From contig CAIOZP010000391.1 of the NCBI GenBank assembly GCA_903862805.1, positions 1 through 6,543 on the forward strand: a stretch of DNA of 6,543 nt, written 5' to 3'. Below, one piece after another: positions 6,388-6,543 of the stretch. Made by a program: the position numbers and the translations under genes. The notes beneath the pieces are model-generated. The model had not been told where the DNA came from, did no database searches, and saw only the letters and a program-made list of their open reading frames with translations. Origin of the DNA: an uncultured Fibrobacterota bacterium (GTDB lineage Bacteria; Fibrobacterota; Chitinivibrionia; Chitinivibrionales; CAIOZP01). Every line of letters starts with the position of its first letter. Within the stretch, counting starts at the first letter, position 1.

Positions 6388-6415
6388 TTGATTGATTTAA
6401 TTTACTGCCTATGAG
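6388..6415 (+). promoter_or_regulatory. Possible promoter for the STAS-domain gene
   Basis: TTGATT (6388-6393) and TATGAG (6410-6415) are separated by 16 bases in an AT-rich stretch and would start transcription about 25 bases before the start codon at 6446. A second TTGATT overlaps at 6392-6397. The hexamers are only fair matches to the sigma-70 pattern, and the host's promoter consensus is unknown. Confidence 0.25.
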
Positions 6416-6445
6416 AGTATGTGCCACGAAAAACCGGAGACAAAT

Positions 6446-6543
6446 ATGGGCCTTTCAATGGAACTGACAAAACACGACGACGCAGCAATGCTCAAGCTCG
6501 CTGGCCGCATCATCGGCAGCGATTCTAAAAAGTTTGAAAAGAA
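6446..6543 (+). CDS. STAS-domain protein (anti-sigma factor antagonist-like), N-terminal 32 residues; cut by window edge
   Basis: The ATG at 6446 has GGAGA (6436-6440) five bases upstream and opens a frame that runs off the right edge. The visible residues begin MGLSMELTKHDDAAMLKLAG and continue RIIGSDSKKFEK. This matches the first two strands and the start of helix 1 of a STAS domain: a short strand, a strand of the form xMLKLxGRI, then a D-S-x-x-F-E helix start. STAS proteins of this size usually act in partner-switching regulation, binding an anti-sigma kinase and being controlled by serine phosphorylation. The regulatory serine lies beyond the window, so whether this is a single-domain antagonist or part of a larger protein cannot be told. 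The frame is separated from the amidohydrolase by 128 bases and probably has its own promoter. Confidence 0.7.
   Translation, partial: MGLSMELTKHDDAAMLKLAGRIIGSDSKKFEK

Overview
The window reads as an ordinary chromosomal stretch of a Gram-negative bacterium. The evidence is a signal-peptide-bearing outer-membrane-type protein, a periplasmic peptidoglycan enzyme and strong GGAG-type ribosome binding sites. Base composition looks moderate, with many GC-ending codons. The sugar-phosphate mutase has the N-terminal SVSGIRGT form common in archaea and in the Bacteroidetes/Chlorobi/Fibrobacteres group, so an FCB-group or related host is my best guess; the sequence alone does not settle it. No tRNA, rRNA, CRISPR array, insertion sequence or phage gene is visible. 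Coding density is high and no gap exceeds 300 bases.

Layout. Positions 1-779 (minus) hold the N-terminal part of an alpha-D-phosphohexomutase (phosphoglucosamine or phosphomannomutase), cut by the left edge; it has no stop codon in the window and is read by direct reverse translation. It diverges from a small plus-strand gene (about 896-1342) for a membrane-anchored coiled-coil protein of unknown role. That gene converges, 16 bases apart, on a four-gene minus-strand cluster running 5004 to 1359: a predicted outer-membrane protein, MltG-like endolytic transglycosylase (start overlapping the preceding stop), then the alpha and beta subunits of a two-subunit class I (4Fe-4S) fumarate hydratase. 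Tight spacing (overlap, 24 bases, 8 bases) suggests one transcript. A 62-base divergent spacer separates it from a plus-strand amidohydrolase (5067-6317) of the MTA/SAH-deaminase-like type. After a 128-base spacer with an imperfect tandem repeat, a STAS-domain protein starts at 6446 and runs off the right edge.

How the genes fit together. The mutase and MltG both touch cell-envelope synthesis (UDP-sugar precursors; glycan strand termination), while the fumarate hydratase pair belongs to central carbon metabolism. The grouping looks like housekeeping co-transcription rather than a dedicated pathway.

I did not find a convincing new multi-gene system. The most interesting signals are a nearly identical 15-base word (RTTGACARATGCGAR) in three unrelated genes at the same codon phase, a general excess of TTGTCAA/TTGACAA, substituted active-site positions in the amidohydrolase, the TTG-start/two-helix N terminus of MltG, and the tandem repeat upstream of the STAS gene.
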